From the NCBI RefSeq assembly GCF_029011175.1, contig NZ_CP118946.1:2104680-2168679 (forward strand): a stretch of DNA of 64,000 bases, written 5' to 3'. The DNA comes from Winkia neuii (GTDB lineage Bacteria > Actinomycetota > Actinomycetes > Actinomycetales > Actinomycetaceae). Below, in pieces: positions 44,555 to 53,539 of this stretch. Below the pieces are notes generated by a model, which did no database searches, was not told the DNA's origin, and saw only the letters and a list, made by a program, of their open reading frames with translations. How positions within the stretch are numbered: position 1 is the first letter of the stretch; each line of letters opens with the position of its first letter. A program made the position numbers and the translations under genes.

Positions 44555-45472
44555 TCAAGTAAGCAGCATTTTGGCTTGTGAAAGCACTATTGGCAGCACT
44601 CCGGTGCAGACGAAGGCGGGCAGTAGGCACAGGGCTAAGGGAAGTACCAGGCGCACCCCGAGCACGGCCGCCGCCTCCCTGGAGTCGCGGGCCGCCCTTA
44701 CCCGGGCGGCCTGCGCGGCACGTGCCAGTAGCCGAACGGGCGAAAGCCCTTCATTCCAGCTCGGTTCCAGGGCATCCCACAGCACCAGCCATGAGGCAGA
44801 GGTGTTAGCCCGCACCTGTTCCATGTCGGCGCCCAATACCAGCATCCTGCCGGCCATCTGTAGGTCGGCTACCTTGCCCGCCTTGCCGAGGGCGACCAAC
44901 GCCCCGGGCACGGAGGTGCCTACTTTTATGCAGGCGCGGGCCAGGTCGCACCAGAGTGGCACTGTCAGTCCCCCGGCGCTGGCAACACCGTTTTCCTGGG
45001 CTTTTGCCAGTAGTTTGTGAATCCAGTAGAGCCCGCCGCCCTCGAACAGGATGCCGAATGCCAGCAGCACTAGCCCGGCTTTGGAGCCGAACAGTACTTT
45101 CCACGGTGGCGATCCGATGGCCCACCCCAGCACCATTCCCAGTAGGGGTAGACAGGCGAGTAGCCGGGCAGACGAGCGCGGGCCGGCCAGCGAGATGCGT
45201 CGTTCCGCCTGCGCCTGTTCGTCCGCGCGCAGCGATTCCGCGAGCCGATCCAGTAGCCCGACCAGGGGCACGCCGACCGACAGGGAGACCTCTTGGACTA
45301 CCTGCAAGCTGAGTGGGGCGCCTTTGGCTGGAACGCAGTTCTCCCATGCCCGCTTTGGGTCTTGTCCCGCCGCCAGGCGCGCAGCCAGTTCCGCCACGAT
45401 GCCTGCCGCTTCGAGCGGGGCAGGTTTTAGCCGTTCTTTTAGCTTTACATATAGGTTTCGGATTCTTGCCAT
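44555..45472 (-). CDS. Type II secretion system F-family protein (TadB/TadC-like)
   Basis: Inner-membrane platform protein of the Tad pilus machine, 305 residues, with the cytoplasmic T2SSF domains and about four membrane segments. The start overlaps the tadA end by 28 bases. Only one such gene is present, whereas most Tad loci carry a TadB and TadC pair; it may serve both roles or be a fusion. Assignment to TadB versus TadC is not certain. Confidence 0.83.
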   Translation of the reverse strand: MARIRNLYVKLKERLKPAPLEAAGIVAELAARLAAGQDPKRAWENCVPAKGAPLSLQVVQEVSLSVGVPLVGLLDRLAESLRADEQAQAERRISLAGPRSSARLLACLPLLGMVLGWAIGSPPWKVLFGSKAGLVLLAFGILFEGGGLYWIHKLLAKAQENGVASAGGLTVPLWCDLARACIKVGTSVPGALVALGKAGKVADLQMAGRMLVLGADMEQVRANTSASWLVLWDALEPSWNEGLSPVRLLARAAQAARVRAARDSREAAAVLGVRLVLPLALCLLPAFVCTGVLPIVLSQAKMLLT

Positions 45473-46566
45473 GGCAGCTGCCCTTCCCTGATTAGTTCTG
45501 CGCCGGGAGTGGGCACGTAGAGCACTCGCTGCACCTGCAGCCTGCCGCCGTCGTAGTGGGGCACTCCTATTTCGGACACCCAGCGGCTACCGCGATTACG
45601 GCTTAGGTGGATCACTGCTCCAAATGCGGCAGCGGCCTGGGCAGCCACTGCGGCCTCGCTCATCGAGGCCATTGCCCCCAAAGCCAATAGGCGGGCGGGT
45701 ACTTCGCGCACCCCGTTCGCATGCAAGGTGGCCCATCCGCCCTCGTGGCCCGTGTTCAGGGCTGACATCATTTCGCGCACTTCCTCGCCACGACATTCGC
45801 CCACTACTACCCGGTCGGGCCGCATGCGCAAACTGGCTCGCAGCAATGCGGAAAGGCTGATACCGCCTACGCCCTCGACGTTGGGCTTGCGTTCGGTTAG
45901 GTGCACTACGTGCGGGTGGCGAGGGCGCAGCTCGCCCACTTCTTCAATGCACACTATGCGTTCACTGTGGTTGACCTGCCCTAGCAGGGCGGACAGCAAG
46001 GTGGTTTTGCCCGTGCCCGTTCCGCCACTGATAAGCCCTGATACTTTCGCTTGCACCGCCTGCGCCAGGATGGATGCCAATTCGGCGTTGACGGTGCCAG
46101 AATCTACTAGCTCGGCCAGGCTGAAGGAGTGCCGGCGGAAAGTGCGCAAGGAAATGGTGACCTGATCTGCTAGCGGCGGCAGGAGCGCATTCACTCGCGT
46201 GCCCGACGGTAACACCCCGTCCAGGATCGGAGCCGCATCGTCTAAGCGTTGCCCGCAGGCGGCTGCCATGCGCACCGCCAATTCCCGCAGTTGCGCCCCG
46301 TCCCCTAAGTACATGCGCGCCCGCTGCAACCCCCTGCCCCTGTCTACCCACACGGACTCGGGCCCGTTGATCAGCACGTCGGTCACGTCTTCCTGGCTAA
46401 GCAGGCCTTCCAGTTCCGGCGTCAGTCCGCCCTGGAGTGCCTGCGCCTGGCGGTACCGTGCCAACAGTTCGTCTGCCACCGGCGCGTCCTGGCTTACAGC
46501 TGCCACTGCGGCGGGCAGCGGCCGGCCTGAGGCTACAAGCTTGCGCAGTAAATTACTTTGCACCAT
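45445..46566 (-). CDS. tadA: Tad pilus ATPase TadA (CpaF family)
   Basis: Secretion ATPase powering pilus assembly, 373 residues. It has the N-terminal CpaF domain (DVLINGPESVWVDRGRG), Walker A (GGTGTGKTTLLSALLG), Asp box (RIVCIEEVGELRP), Walker B (RPDRVVVGECRGEE) and HEGGWATLHANG. ATG 46566 is chosen; a GTG at 46563 and a TTG at 46578 are alternatives. It overlaps the upstream ssd-like gene by 14 bases. Confidence 0.93.
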   Translation of the reverse strand: MVQSNLLRKLVASGRPLPAAVAAVSQDAPVADELLARYRQAQALQGGLTPELEGLLSQEDVTDVLINGPESVWVDRGRGLQRARMYLGDGAQLRELAVRMAAACGQRLDDAAPILDGVLPSGTRVNALLPPLADQVTISLRTFRRHSFSLAELVDSGTVNAELASILAQAVQAKVSGLISGGTGTGKTTLLSALLGQVNHSERIVCIEEVGELRPRHPHVVHLTERKPNVEGVGGISLSALLRASLRMRPDRVVVGECRGEEVREMMSALNTGHEGGWATLHANGVREVPARLLALGAMASMSEAAVAAQAAAAFGAVIHLSRNRGSRWVSEIGVPHYDGGRLQVQRVLYVPTPGAELIREGQLPWQESETYM

Positions 46567-47302
46567 CGCCCCTAACAAGGCCGCTGACTAGGCGGTGGAT
46601 TCGCCACCCAAGTAGCGGGCCGGCCCGAAATTTTTGGCCGCCGCGTACCTTCGGCCACCGGCCAGAGCCAACCGGCACAATCTGGTCGCAAATACCCTGG
46701 ATTTCCGCCTCGCACCTGCCGCCTACCCTTCCGGCGTCGATTACTACCAGACCGCCGCGCCCCACCTTCCGGGCAAGTGCGAGGGCGTGCCCGCGCCAAT
46801 CCGCACCTGCCTGGGCCACCAAAATTCCCTGCCAGGACGCCCCGCCGGCCAACGCCGCCAACCCGGCAACTGTTGTTTCGGCTGCGCCCTGGTTATGGGT
46901 AAGCTCCCGATACAGGGAGGGCGGATCCGCGCAATCCAAGATGGCGACCTTGCCCCGGCGGGCTGCAATGCGGGCGATAGCCATGGCCATCGTGGATGCT
47001 CCCACGCCGCCGGCACGCCCAAACACAGCGAGCAGCCTGCCGGCCTCCGGATGCAACACCTTATCTAAGGCGGCTAGGAACTCGGCCTCGTCCCCCGGCA
47101 GGTCAAGCCCGTGCTCGCCCACCGGCAGCACTCCCGGCCCACCGCGATGCAACCCCTGCGTGTCGATCACCACCGCAGCGGCCTCGCAGAGTGGACCGTG
47201 CGAGGTCGGTTCGCAGTCAATCCCCAGCAGCTGCACCAAAGAAGACGCCTGCTGAGCCCTTGCATTGCCCCGCCCACATATTGCCACCCGCTTATTCGTC
47301 AT
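46553..47302 (-). CDS. Ssd/CpaE-like P-loop protein
   Basis: A 249-residue protein resembling Rv3660c (septum site-determining Ssd) and CpaE of Tad loci. A degenerate receiver-like N-terminus (about 1-80) precedes a MinD-type domain. The deviant Walker A reads GRAGGVGASTMAMAIA, lacking the usual lysines, as is common in this family. LDCADPPS and VVIDAGRVGG correspond to the other nucleotide-contact strands. First gene of the Tad operon, so a role in localising the pilus apparatus is inferred. Confidence 0.85.
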   Translation of the reverse strand: MTNKRVAICGRGNARAQQASSLVQLLGIDCEPTSHGPLCEAAAVVIDTQGLHRGGPGVLPVGEHGLDLPGDEAEFLAALDKVLHPEAGRLLAVFGRAGGVGASTMAMAIARIAARRGKVAILDCADPPSLYRELTHNQGAAETTVAGLAALAGGASWQGILVAQAGADWRGHALALARKVGRGGLVVIDAGRVGGRCEAEIQGICDQIVPVGSGRWPKVRGGQKFRAGPLLGWRIHRLVSGLVRGDGAK

Positions 47303-47402
47303 GGGCCCATGGTGCCCACTGCGCTAACTACTGACCACCACCTACCCGCATCGGCTGTGGATAACTTGCCCTCGCTAGTCTGTGGAAAGTTTCAAAGTGG
47401 CA

Positions 47403-48251
47403 TTATTTAGCCAATTTATGCCCTAACACTTCAACCGCCATGTCGCTGGCACGCTCGGCACCTTCCTGAGCGGCCTGAATTATCCACCCCAACCATTTGG
47501 TTACGCCCTGCGGGGTGGCTCGGCGATAGTCGCGCAAACGCGCCCTGTAGCCAAGTCCGTCCCTGCCGCACCGCTCATCTACTAGGGCGATGCCCGTCGG
47601 CTCAGCGCCCGCCGACACCATCACCCACCTGGCAGCGGCACGTGCCACTATGCCGGACGGGCCGGCAAAAGCATCCGCCAATTCCGCGTGCACCAACGCC
47701 GCCCGCACCCACGCCGACCCGGGAGCGGCAGCCAACGCCAGGGCTCGTTCTACCTTCTGTTTGCCGTCCCAGCCAGCCGGCACACCCACCTGGCTTTGCT
47801 CAATAAGCCCCATCTGCACCAATCCCACGCACGCATCCCGGTGCAAACCTGCCAACAGGGAGGGAAAATGCACGGGCGCACGGCGAGCACGGCCCCCGCG
47901 CACGTTCAGCGGGGCCATCAGTTCAACCAGGTGCAATTGCGCCGCGAGCGCCCCCACTCCCACCGCCCAGGTGGCATCCGTAATGGGTGCTGCGAGTCCG
48001 CCCTCGGCCCCTGCTGCGCCCGCCCGCAGTTCGTCTACGTTTACCCGCGCCCCCTCGCAGAGGGCGGAAGAGCCGGCTAGACGAACGGCCGCTTCAGTGC
48101 GCGCTTCGGGCCATCGGTGCCGCAACCCTTCGTGAAATCGAAGCTTCGCCACGGCCTCGTCGGCTGCGCGAATTGCCTGTTGAACACCTTCTTCAGCTGC
48201 TAGCACCTGCACGGCGGCACTAATCTGCGCGGACGTATCTTCGGGTTGCAT
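47403..48251 (-). CDS. Fic-like fold protein of unknown activity
   Basis: A 282-residue protein with an N-terminal stretch similar to the helical region before Fic domains (RHRWPEARTEAAVRLAGSS, then GARVNVDEL). The Fic active-site signature (HPFxDGNGR) is absent. Related genes next to Ssd/Tad loci in actinobacteria are often labelled oxidoreductase without support. Transcribed from a leaderless promoter, divergent from a membrane-protein gene. I would not assign AMP transfer or redox activity. Confidence 0.6.
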   Translation of the reverse strand: MQPEDTSAQISAAVQVLAAEEGVQQAIRAADEAVAKLRFHEGLRHRWPEARTEAAVRLAGSSALCEGARVNVDELRAGAAGAEGGLAAPITDATWAVGVGALAAQLHLVELMAPLNVRGGRARRAPVHFPSLLAGLHRDACVGLVQMGLIEQSQVGVPAGWDGKQKVERALALAAAPGSAWVRAALVHAELADAFAGPSGIVARAAARWVMVSAGAEPTGIALVDERCGRDGLGYRARLRDYRRATPQGVTKWLGWIIQAAQEGAERASDMAVEVLGHKLAK

Positions 48252-48257
48252 AGGAAA

Positions 48258-48263
48258 ATACTA
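48258..48263 (-). promoter_or_regulatory. -10 of leaderless promoter, Fic-like gene
   Basis: TAGTAT on the minus strand, 6 bases before ATG 48251. Confidence 0.5.
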
Positions 48264-48302
48264 GGCACCCCTAATGCGGTATTTCTACCAAGGTTTGACT
48301 TG

Positions 48303-48308
48303 TATCAT
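48303..48308 (+). promoter_or_regulatory. -10 of leaderless promoter, 317-aa membrane protein
   Basis: TATCAT, 6 bases before ATG 48315; no ribosome-binding site. Back-to-back with the leaderless promoter at 48258. Confidence 0.55.
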
Positions 48309-48314
48309 GGATCC

Positions 48315-49268
48315 ATGCCCAAGAACTTCCCCGATGCCAGGCGCGAACGCGCGCTGAATTTGCTGTGCGCCGTGTTGGGGCCGGTGGGCACTGTGCTGCT
48401 CGTTATTGGGTCGGGCCAGCAGCTGGCTACGGCTGCGGTTGGCAAGCCCTTCGCGCAACCCCTGGCGCTAGTTTCCATTGTCGTGGGCATCACGGCGTTG
48501 CTTGGGTGCGCTTCCTTCACCACCACTCGCTCGCAGGTTGGTCTTACCCTGGGCGGATCCATTGCCTGTCTTGGGGCACTTGCCAGCCCCCTGTTCCCCC
48601 TGGATTTTCCGGGCGTGGACATTCTGCTTCCTACCTGGTGGGCGGCATTCTTGCCGTCACTGGCGGGCGTGCTGTTCGGCTCCGCCCTCGCCTGCGAAAT
48701 CACTAGGCGGCGGGCCAGCTCCCGCCCGGACGAAGACCTGTTGCGCATTGTTGCCTCCGACCAGACATTCCGTGCCCCGCTACCTTTTTCTAGAGGACGC
48801 GATAGCGTGCGCTCGTTCTACCTTTCCGCCATTGCTTCTGCCGGGTTGTGGGGACTGTTGCTTATCCGTGCGCACGGGGTAGATGTTACGGGCGGGCCCA
48901 CCCACATGTTCCTTTATTTGAATTGGGCGTGCGAACTCATCACCTTGATGGGAGTGGTGGTCTTCTCGCTCCTACTAACTTTTTCGGGCATGTTTTCTTC
49001 TTTTGGGCCGCTCTTTTGCGGCACCTTCTTCATTACGCTGCCCGCCTGCGGCGTATCGTTTTTGCAGGTCATTACCGGGTACGGGATAGGTCCTAACTTC
49101 CCCACTGCCACGGCTTTCGGCCTCACCGCCGTCCCCCTGTCCGCGATCGGGGCTGCAGCAGTAGCAACGGTGCACGCCGCGCATTGGGCACGCGTGCGGT
49201 CCTGTTCCAAAGAAGCAAGCAAACGCGACCTGGATCTGGAAACATACCTTCGAGATATGGAAATTTAG
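48315..49268 (+). CDS. Polytopic membrane protein, unknown
   Basis: A 317-residue protein with about eight hydrophobic segments in two groups, separated by a polar cytoplasmic stretch near residues 125-160 (ITRRRASSRPDEDLL). It has a charged C-terminal tail. Start at 48315 is the first Met after a -10 box at leaderless spacing; the frame extends back to 48246 through the divergent promoter and is rejected there. No family recognised. Confidence 0.7.
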   Translation: MPKNFPDARRERALNLLCAVLGPVGTVLLVIGSGQQLATAAVGKPFAQPLALVSIVVGITALLGCASFTTTRSQVGLTLGGSIACLGALASPLFPLDFPGVDILLPTWWAAFLPSLAGVLFGSALACEITRRRASSRPDEDLLRIVASDQTFRAPLPFSRGRDSVRSFYLSAIASAGLWGLLLIRAHGVDVTGGPTHMFLYLNWACELITLMGVVVFSLLLTFSGMFSSFGPLFCGTFFITLPACGVSFLQVITGYGIGPNFPTATAFGLTAVPLSAIGAAAVATVHAAHWARVRSCSKEASKRDLDLETYLRDMEI

Positions 49269-49345
49269 CCCCGCCCGCGCGGGAAAAATGCCTTGCCTCT
49301 TCGCTCGGCTATCGTTGGAAGCAACTGTGTACGTAGGAGGCTTCT

Positions 49346-50641
49346 ATGAGCGATAACGCCGACCCCAAAGATATTGTAGGCCGTCGGATCTGGCGGATTT
49401 CTGATGACGTTGCCCCAGAGACCGGCACGCAGGGTCTGCCCGTACAGGGCGCCCAAAAAACTGCGGCAATTGTTGGTGAACCCGTAGGCGCAGGGCGCTC
49501 CGGATCCACCTCTTACAATTTTGTGTCCGCGGCCCAGGCCAAGCCGAAAAAAGATGCCCCCGAGCAGGGCGAACAAGTAGCCGAACAAGCTGACCAGGCC
49601 GAACCGGCCCAGCCCGTCCAAGAGCCGGCGGCCGCCCTCGAAGCGCCTAGCGAAGCAGAAACAGGAGAGGGCACGGACGAAGAAACTACTGAAGAAGCCG
49701 AAGTAGCAGACCAGGGCGAAGCACAGGCCGAACCGCTAGCGCAGGCCAACGAAGAAGCCACCGTAGTGGCCGAAACCCGGCCGGCTGCTCCAGCTTTCGC
49801 TCCCGTGCACCCCAAGGGCGAAAGCCGCCAGGCCCCGCAGACTGATGCCGACGCGGCCGAGGCCTTCCCCACTCCGAGCGCTCCTATAACTGACACTACG
49901 AAACGCACCTCCATCGCCGACCGTTTCCCCGCCGAGGGGCCGCGCGATCCCGAACGCGAAGCCGAAAGCACGCTGATTCGCCGCCAGTCCCTGTTGGCCC
50001 CCACCCAGAGCTCACCCGCCAACCAGGAAGAGCCCACCTGGGCCAAACGTGAGGCGCAGGCTTCGTCCTCTTCCGCAGAGGCTTCCGAAGAAGAACTGTT
50101 CGAGGGCGCAACCGTCCGCCCATCCACCAAGTCTCGCGGGCTAGCACACTTCGGCGTGCTGGTAGGAACCATTTTGCTGGTTCCGCTCGCCCTGGCCTTA
50201 TTCATTGCCGGCGTAGCCCAGCCCGAGGGCGCTCAGTACTTCGCGTTGGGCACCAATGCAGGACGCATCCTGCTGGTGCTGCTAGGGGTTGTGGGCGTGT
50301 TCCTGGCCGTATTGCTGGCCCGCTGGTCCTCGCTAGGTTCGTTCATCGCAGGCATTTTACTCTTCGGTCTTGGCGTTGCCGGCATCATAATCTCGCCTCT
50401 GGTATCCGTGTGGAGCGACAACATCGTCCGCGATCTTACCGGCGGCTCCCTGGCCTCCCGTTTCGTATCTACTTTCGCGCTCATCTGCGCTAACGGCACC
50501 CTGGCAATGGCCGGTGCGGTGCTGCTGGCTGTCGGCTTCGTCTCACACGGTGCCCGCCGCAAGGGCCGCGAAGACACTCGTACCCGCGAAAGGGTAGAGG
50601 ACGCCCTCGAAAATAGGAAAAGAGCCTCGCGCGCCAAGTGA
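49346..50641 (+). CDS. Ala/Glu-rich protein with C-terminal membrane domain
   Basis: A 431-residue protein in two parts. Residues 1-270 are a low-complexity, acidic, Ala/Glu/Gln/Pro-rich cytoplasmic region with no globular motifs. Residues 275-410 form four membrane helices, followed by a basic tail. AGGAGG lies upstream of the ATG. The stop overlaps the hydrolase start (GTGA), so the two are coupled. No family recognised; a scaffold or envelope-linked role would be a guess. Confidence 0.72.
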   Translation: MSDNADPKDIVGRRIWRISDDVAPETGTQGLPVQGAQKTAAIVGEPVGAGRSGSTSYNFVSAAQAKPKKDAPEQGEQVAEQADQAEPAQPVQEPAAALEAPSEAETGEGTDEETTEEAEVADQGEAQAEPLAQANEEATVVAETRPAAPAFAPVHPKGESRQAPQTDADAAEAFPTPSAPITDTTKRTSIADRFPAEGPRDPEREAESTLIRRQSLLAPTQSSPANQEEPTWAKREAQASSSSAEASEEELFEGATVRPSTKSRGLAHFGVLVGTILLVPLALALFIAGVAQPEGAQYFALGTNAGRILLVLLGVVGVFLAVLLARWSSLGSFIAGILLFGLGVAGIIISPLVSVWSDNIVRDLTGGSLASRFVSTFALICANGTLAMAGAVLLAVGFVSHGARRKGREDTRTRERVEDALENRKRASRAK

Positions 50642-51576
50642 AGATTGAAGATTCCCTTCCCTCTGGGCTGATCCGCCCGGAGGGGCCGTGGATACACCGC
50701 AACATCAACGCCAACGGCGCCCGCTTCCACGTGGTGCAGGCTGGCCCTTCCTCCTCGCACGCGGTATTGCTGCTGCACGGCTTCCCCCAATACTGGTGGG
50801 CTATGCGCGCCCAACTTGAGGCGCTTGCGGCAGCCGGATACAACGCGGTGGCCATGGATTTGCGCGGCTTTGGCGGTTCTGACCGGCAGCCGAGCGGTTA
50901 TGACGTAGCCACCTTGACCAAGGACTGCATCGGGGTGTTGACGTCGCTCGGCATTTCTAAAGCCATACTGGTAGGGCAAGGAATTGGCGGCACGCTTGCG
51001 TGGGCAGCCCCAGCGGTTGCTCCCCGCCAGGTAGCGGCTATCGTCACCTTAGGGGCTCCTCATCCTCTTGCCACCCGTTCTTTACGAGGGCGAGCCTTTA
51101 CCGGAGGTGCGGCCCAATACCTGTTCTTGCAGCTACCGTGGCTACCTGAGCGAGCATTGCGAAGCGGCTCGCTAGTGCACGCCCTGATGCGCTCCTGGGC
51201 CGCTGCGGAAAATCGTGACCTGGTAAATGACTTGGCAGACCGGTACGCATCCTTATTTACGAATCCTTTTGCGGCCACCGCTGCCCTTGCCTATCTGCGG
51301 CAGACGCGGAAGTTAATCGGAGCCCAACGTGACCTGCTCCGCCATCGGGTGAGCGTGCCGGTGCTGTCCCTGCAAGGGCAAGTGGATCCGATCATGCCCG
51401 GGCAGGCCTTTGCGCGGGATGCCCACTATGTTGCCGGGCCTTTGACCCAGCGGGCGATTGTCGGTGCCGGCCACTTCCTGTCTGAGGAAGCCCCCGCAGC
51501 TGTGAATGCCGCGCTGCTTAGCTTTCTGCAGGAACTGGATTGGCCGACGGGCAGTAGCTTGCAACCGGGCAAATAG
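50638..51576 (+). CDS. Alpha/beta-hydrolase-fold protein lacking the canonical nucleophile (EphE-like)
   Basis: A 312-residue alpha/beta hydrolase resembling epoxide-hydrolase-type proteins and occupying the position of ephE (Rv3670) in the mycobacterial order. The oxyanion motif HGFP (47-50), the Asp (GQVDPIM) and the His (GAGHFLSEE) are present. The nucleophile elbow, normally G-x-S/D-x-G, reads GQGIG (113-117), with Gly115 at the catalytic position. Canonical hydrolysis is therefore doubtful. GTG start coupled to the preceding gene. It overlaps the convergent nth by 59 bases. Confidence 0.85.
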   Translation: MKIEDSLPSGLIRPEGPWIHRNINANGARFHVVQAGPSSSHAVLLLHGFPQYWWAMRAQLEALAAAGYNAVAMDLRGFGGSDRQPSGYDVATLTKDCIGVLTSLGISKAILVGQGIGGTLAWAAPAVAPRQVAAIVTLGAPHPLATRSLRGRAFTGGAAQYLFLQLPWLPERALRSGSLVHALMRSWAAAENRDLVNDLADRYASLFTNPFAATAALAYLRQTRKLIGAQRDLLRHRVSVPVLSLQGQVDPIMPGQAFARDAHYVAGPLTQRAIVGAGHFLSEEAPAAVNAALLSFLQELDWPTGSSLQPGK

Positions 51577-52174
51577 TGCACTTGGGAGCACGGGCAGTGC
51601 ACACCTGGCGGCCATGAAAAATAAGGCGATGACACAGCATCGTCCAGTCGGCGTGTGGCAGTAATGCCCGCAGGTCGCCCTCTACTTTCAGCGGATCTTT
51701 TTCGCTAGTGAAGCCTAGGCGGCGGCTGAGGCGGCCGACATGGGTGTCCACAGTAATTTCGGGTTTTCCGAACCAATTTCCCAACACCACGTTTGCGGTT
51801 TTCCGTCCGACCCCGGGCAAGGACATCAGTTCCTTTCGAGTGCCGGGCACCTGCCCACCAAAGTCCCTTACTAGCCCTTCGGCAAGGCCTAAGAGCGAGT
51901 TCGCCCTCCTGCGAAACATCCCTAAAGGACGCACTACTTGCTGTAGCTCTTCCAGGTCAGCGCCCGCCAAATCCTTTGGCGTAGGCCACGTGGAAAACAG
52001 CTGTGGGCTGATCTGATTCACTCGAACGTCAGTAGTTTGGGCACTTAGCACTGTGGCCACCAATAGCTCGAAGGCGTTAGAAAAATCGAGCGCGCAGCCC
52101 GCATCAGGGTAGGCTCGTGCCAGGGCGCGCGAGACCTGCACTGCCCGATGGTGTGCGACCAGATCTTGGGGCAC
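51518..52174 (-). CDS. nth: Endonuclease III
   Basis: Base-excision-repair DNA glycosylase/AP lyase for oxidised pyrimidines, 218 residues. The helix-hairpin-helix LPGVGRKTANVVLGNWFG contains the catalytic Lys, and VDTHVGRLSRRLG the catalytic Asp. The C-terminal 4Fe-4S motif C-x6-C-x2-C-x5-C is complete. GTG start with AGAGG upstream. Divergent from crp, as in mycobacteria (Rv3674c-Rv3676). Confidence 0.97.
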   Translation of the reverse strand: MPQDLVAHHRAVQVSRALARAYPDAGCALDFSNAFELLVATVLSAQTTDVRVNQISPQLFSTWPTPKDLAGADLEELQQVVRPLGMFRRRANSLLGLAEGLVRDFGGQVPGTRKELMSLPGVGRKTANVVLGNWFGKPEITVDTHVGRLSRRLGFTSEKDPLKVEGDLRALLPHADWTMLCHRLIFHGRQVCTARAPKCTICPVASYCPSANPVPAES

Positions 52175-52285
52175 ATGTACCTCTTTTCACACAACACTAA
52201 CCGTTGTGATATAAAACGCTTCTGGTAATGATTAAACTAGGCTATACATACCACCATGCCGCTAGTCCCGGCGCGAGGAGGAAAC

Positions 52286-52963
52286 GTGGACGCAACAATT
52301 ATCCGTCAGGTACCGCTATTCGAAGGACTCGACGAGGCCACCCTGGGCGAGCTGTACCAGAAGATGTCTGAAGTTACGCTTCGCCGCGGCGAGGTACTGT
52401 TTGAAGAAAACGACGACGCAGACCAGCTCTACATTGTCACCGAAGGCAAAGTGAAGCTGGGCCACACCACTTCCGATGGCCGCGAGAACCTGCTGGCAAT
52501 CTTGGGCCCTGGCGAGATCCTGGGCGAATTGACCCTATTCGATCGTGGCACCCGTTCTGGCACGGCTACCGCAATCTCCTCCACCAGGTTGCTGTCGCTG
52601 GCACACACCGACCTGATGGCATTCATAGATTCGCATCCGCAGATGGCCAAGCTGATGCTGCGTGACCTGGCGGGCCGCCTACGCCGCACCAATGAGGCGC
52701 TCGCGGACATGGTCTTCTCGGACGTGCCGGGCCGCGTCGCTAAGGCGCTGGTCGATTTGGCAGAGCGTTTCGGTTCCCGTACCGACGAGGGCGTGCACGT
52801 CCCCCACGACCTGACCCAGGAAGAACTGGCACAGCTGGTCGGCGCTTCCCGCGAAACCGTGAACAAGTCTTTGGCCGAATTCGGTTCCCGCGGCTGGATC
52901 CGTTTGGAAGGCCGCGCAGTCATGCTGCTAGACCTTGAGCGCCTAGTACGCCGCGCCCGCTAA
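52286..52963 (+). CDS. crp: Crp/Fnr-family regulator (GlxR/CRP type)
   Basis: Cyclic-nucleotide-binding global regulator, 225 residues. The cNMP domain contains GEILGELTLFDRGTRSGTATA (phosphate-binding Gly-Glu-Leu and Arg), followed by the dimer helix and the winged HTH (TQEELAQLVGASRETVNKSLAEF) with the recognition helix of Crp. GTG 52286 is chosen because AGGAGG lies just upstream and the protein then aligns with mycobacterial CRP; ATG 52256 is in frame but less supported. Likely a cAMP-responsive global regulator of carbon use, by family. Confidence 0.94.
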   Translation: MDATIIRQVPLFEGLDEATLGELYQKMSEVTLRRGEVLFEENDDADQLYIVTEGKVKLGHTTSDGRENLLAILGPGEILGELTLFDRGTRSGTATAISSTRLLSLAHTDLMAFIDSHPQMAKLMLRDLAGRLRRTNEALADMVFSDVPGRVAKALVDLAERFGSRTDEGVHVPHDLTQEELAQLVGASRETVNKSLAEFGSRGWIRLEGRAVMLLDLERLVRRAR

Positions 52964-52975
52964 GTTTTAGCTACG

Positions 52976-53010
52976 TAAGATGCCCGAGCATAGCTCGGGC
53001 ATCTTAGTTT
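52976..53010 (+). terminator. Rho-independent terminator after crp
   Basis: Perfect 14-bp stem (TAAGATGCCCGAGC, loop ATA) followed by AGTTTT. Confidence 0.9.
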
Positions 53011-53032
53011 TCCCGCTTGTGGGCAGAAAAAT

Positions 53033-53054
53033 CCCCCGGCCATTTGGCCGGGGG
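53033..53054 (-). terminator. Rho-independent terminator after the RidA gene
   Basis: CCCCCGGCC-ATTT-GGCCGGGGG, a perfect 9-bp stem; on the minus strand it is followed by ATTTTT. Confidence 0.9.
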
Positions 53055-53074
53055 TTCGCTTTCTACCGCAAGTG

Positions 53075-53539
53075 TTACTTGGTGGTGAAGACGACCTCTA
53101 CCTCGACGGGAGCGCCAAGGGGAAGGGCGGCAACACCGACGGCCGAGCGTACGTGCGGCTCGTCGAATAGCTCACCGAAGAACAGGGACGCACCGTTGGC
53201 GACCTGTGCCTGGTCAGTGAAATCGGGCTTGGAGGAAACGAAGGCGGTCACGGCCTCGACGCCGGTGATCGCGTCCTCGCTACCAGCAATGGCAACGGCT
53301 GCTGCAAGCGCGTTCAGGGCGCAGGTGCGAGCGGCTTCCTGGGCATCTTCCAGGGCAACTTCGCCCTCGCCTACATGGCCGGTGGCAACCAGCGAGCCGT
53401 CACGCATGGGCAGCTGACCCGAAGTGCGGATCTTGCCTTCGCCAATCTTGCGAGCGGGCGTGTATGCGGCTACCGGGGGAACTACCTTGGGCAGTTCGAT
53501 TCCTTGTTCTTTCAGACGTGCAGAGAGTGCTTCACTCAT
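53075..53539 (-). CDS. RidA-family protein
   Basis: Protein of the YjgF/YER057c/UK114 (RidA) family, 154 residues; RidA proper deaminates reactive enamine/imine intermediates. Visible are GKIRTSGQLPM, VGEGEVALEDAQEAARTCALNALAA (with the family Arg near the active site) and the C-terminal PLGAPVEVEVVFTTK. It corresponds to Rv3678c. Longer N-terminus than archetypal RidA, as in the actinobacterial subgroup, so true RidA activity is not assured. Coupled to a DUF4177 gene upstream. Confidence 0.92.
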   Translation of the reverse strand: MSEALSARLKEQGIELPKVVPPVAAYTPARKIGEGKIRTSGQLPMRDGSLVATGHVGEGEVALEDAQEAARTCALNALAAAVAIAGSEDAITGVEAVTAFVSSKPDFTDQAQVANGASLFFGELFDEPHVRSAVGVAALPLGAPVEVEVVFTTK

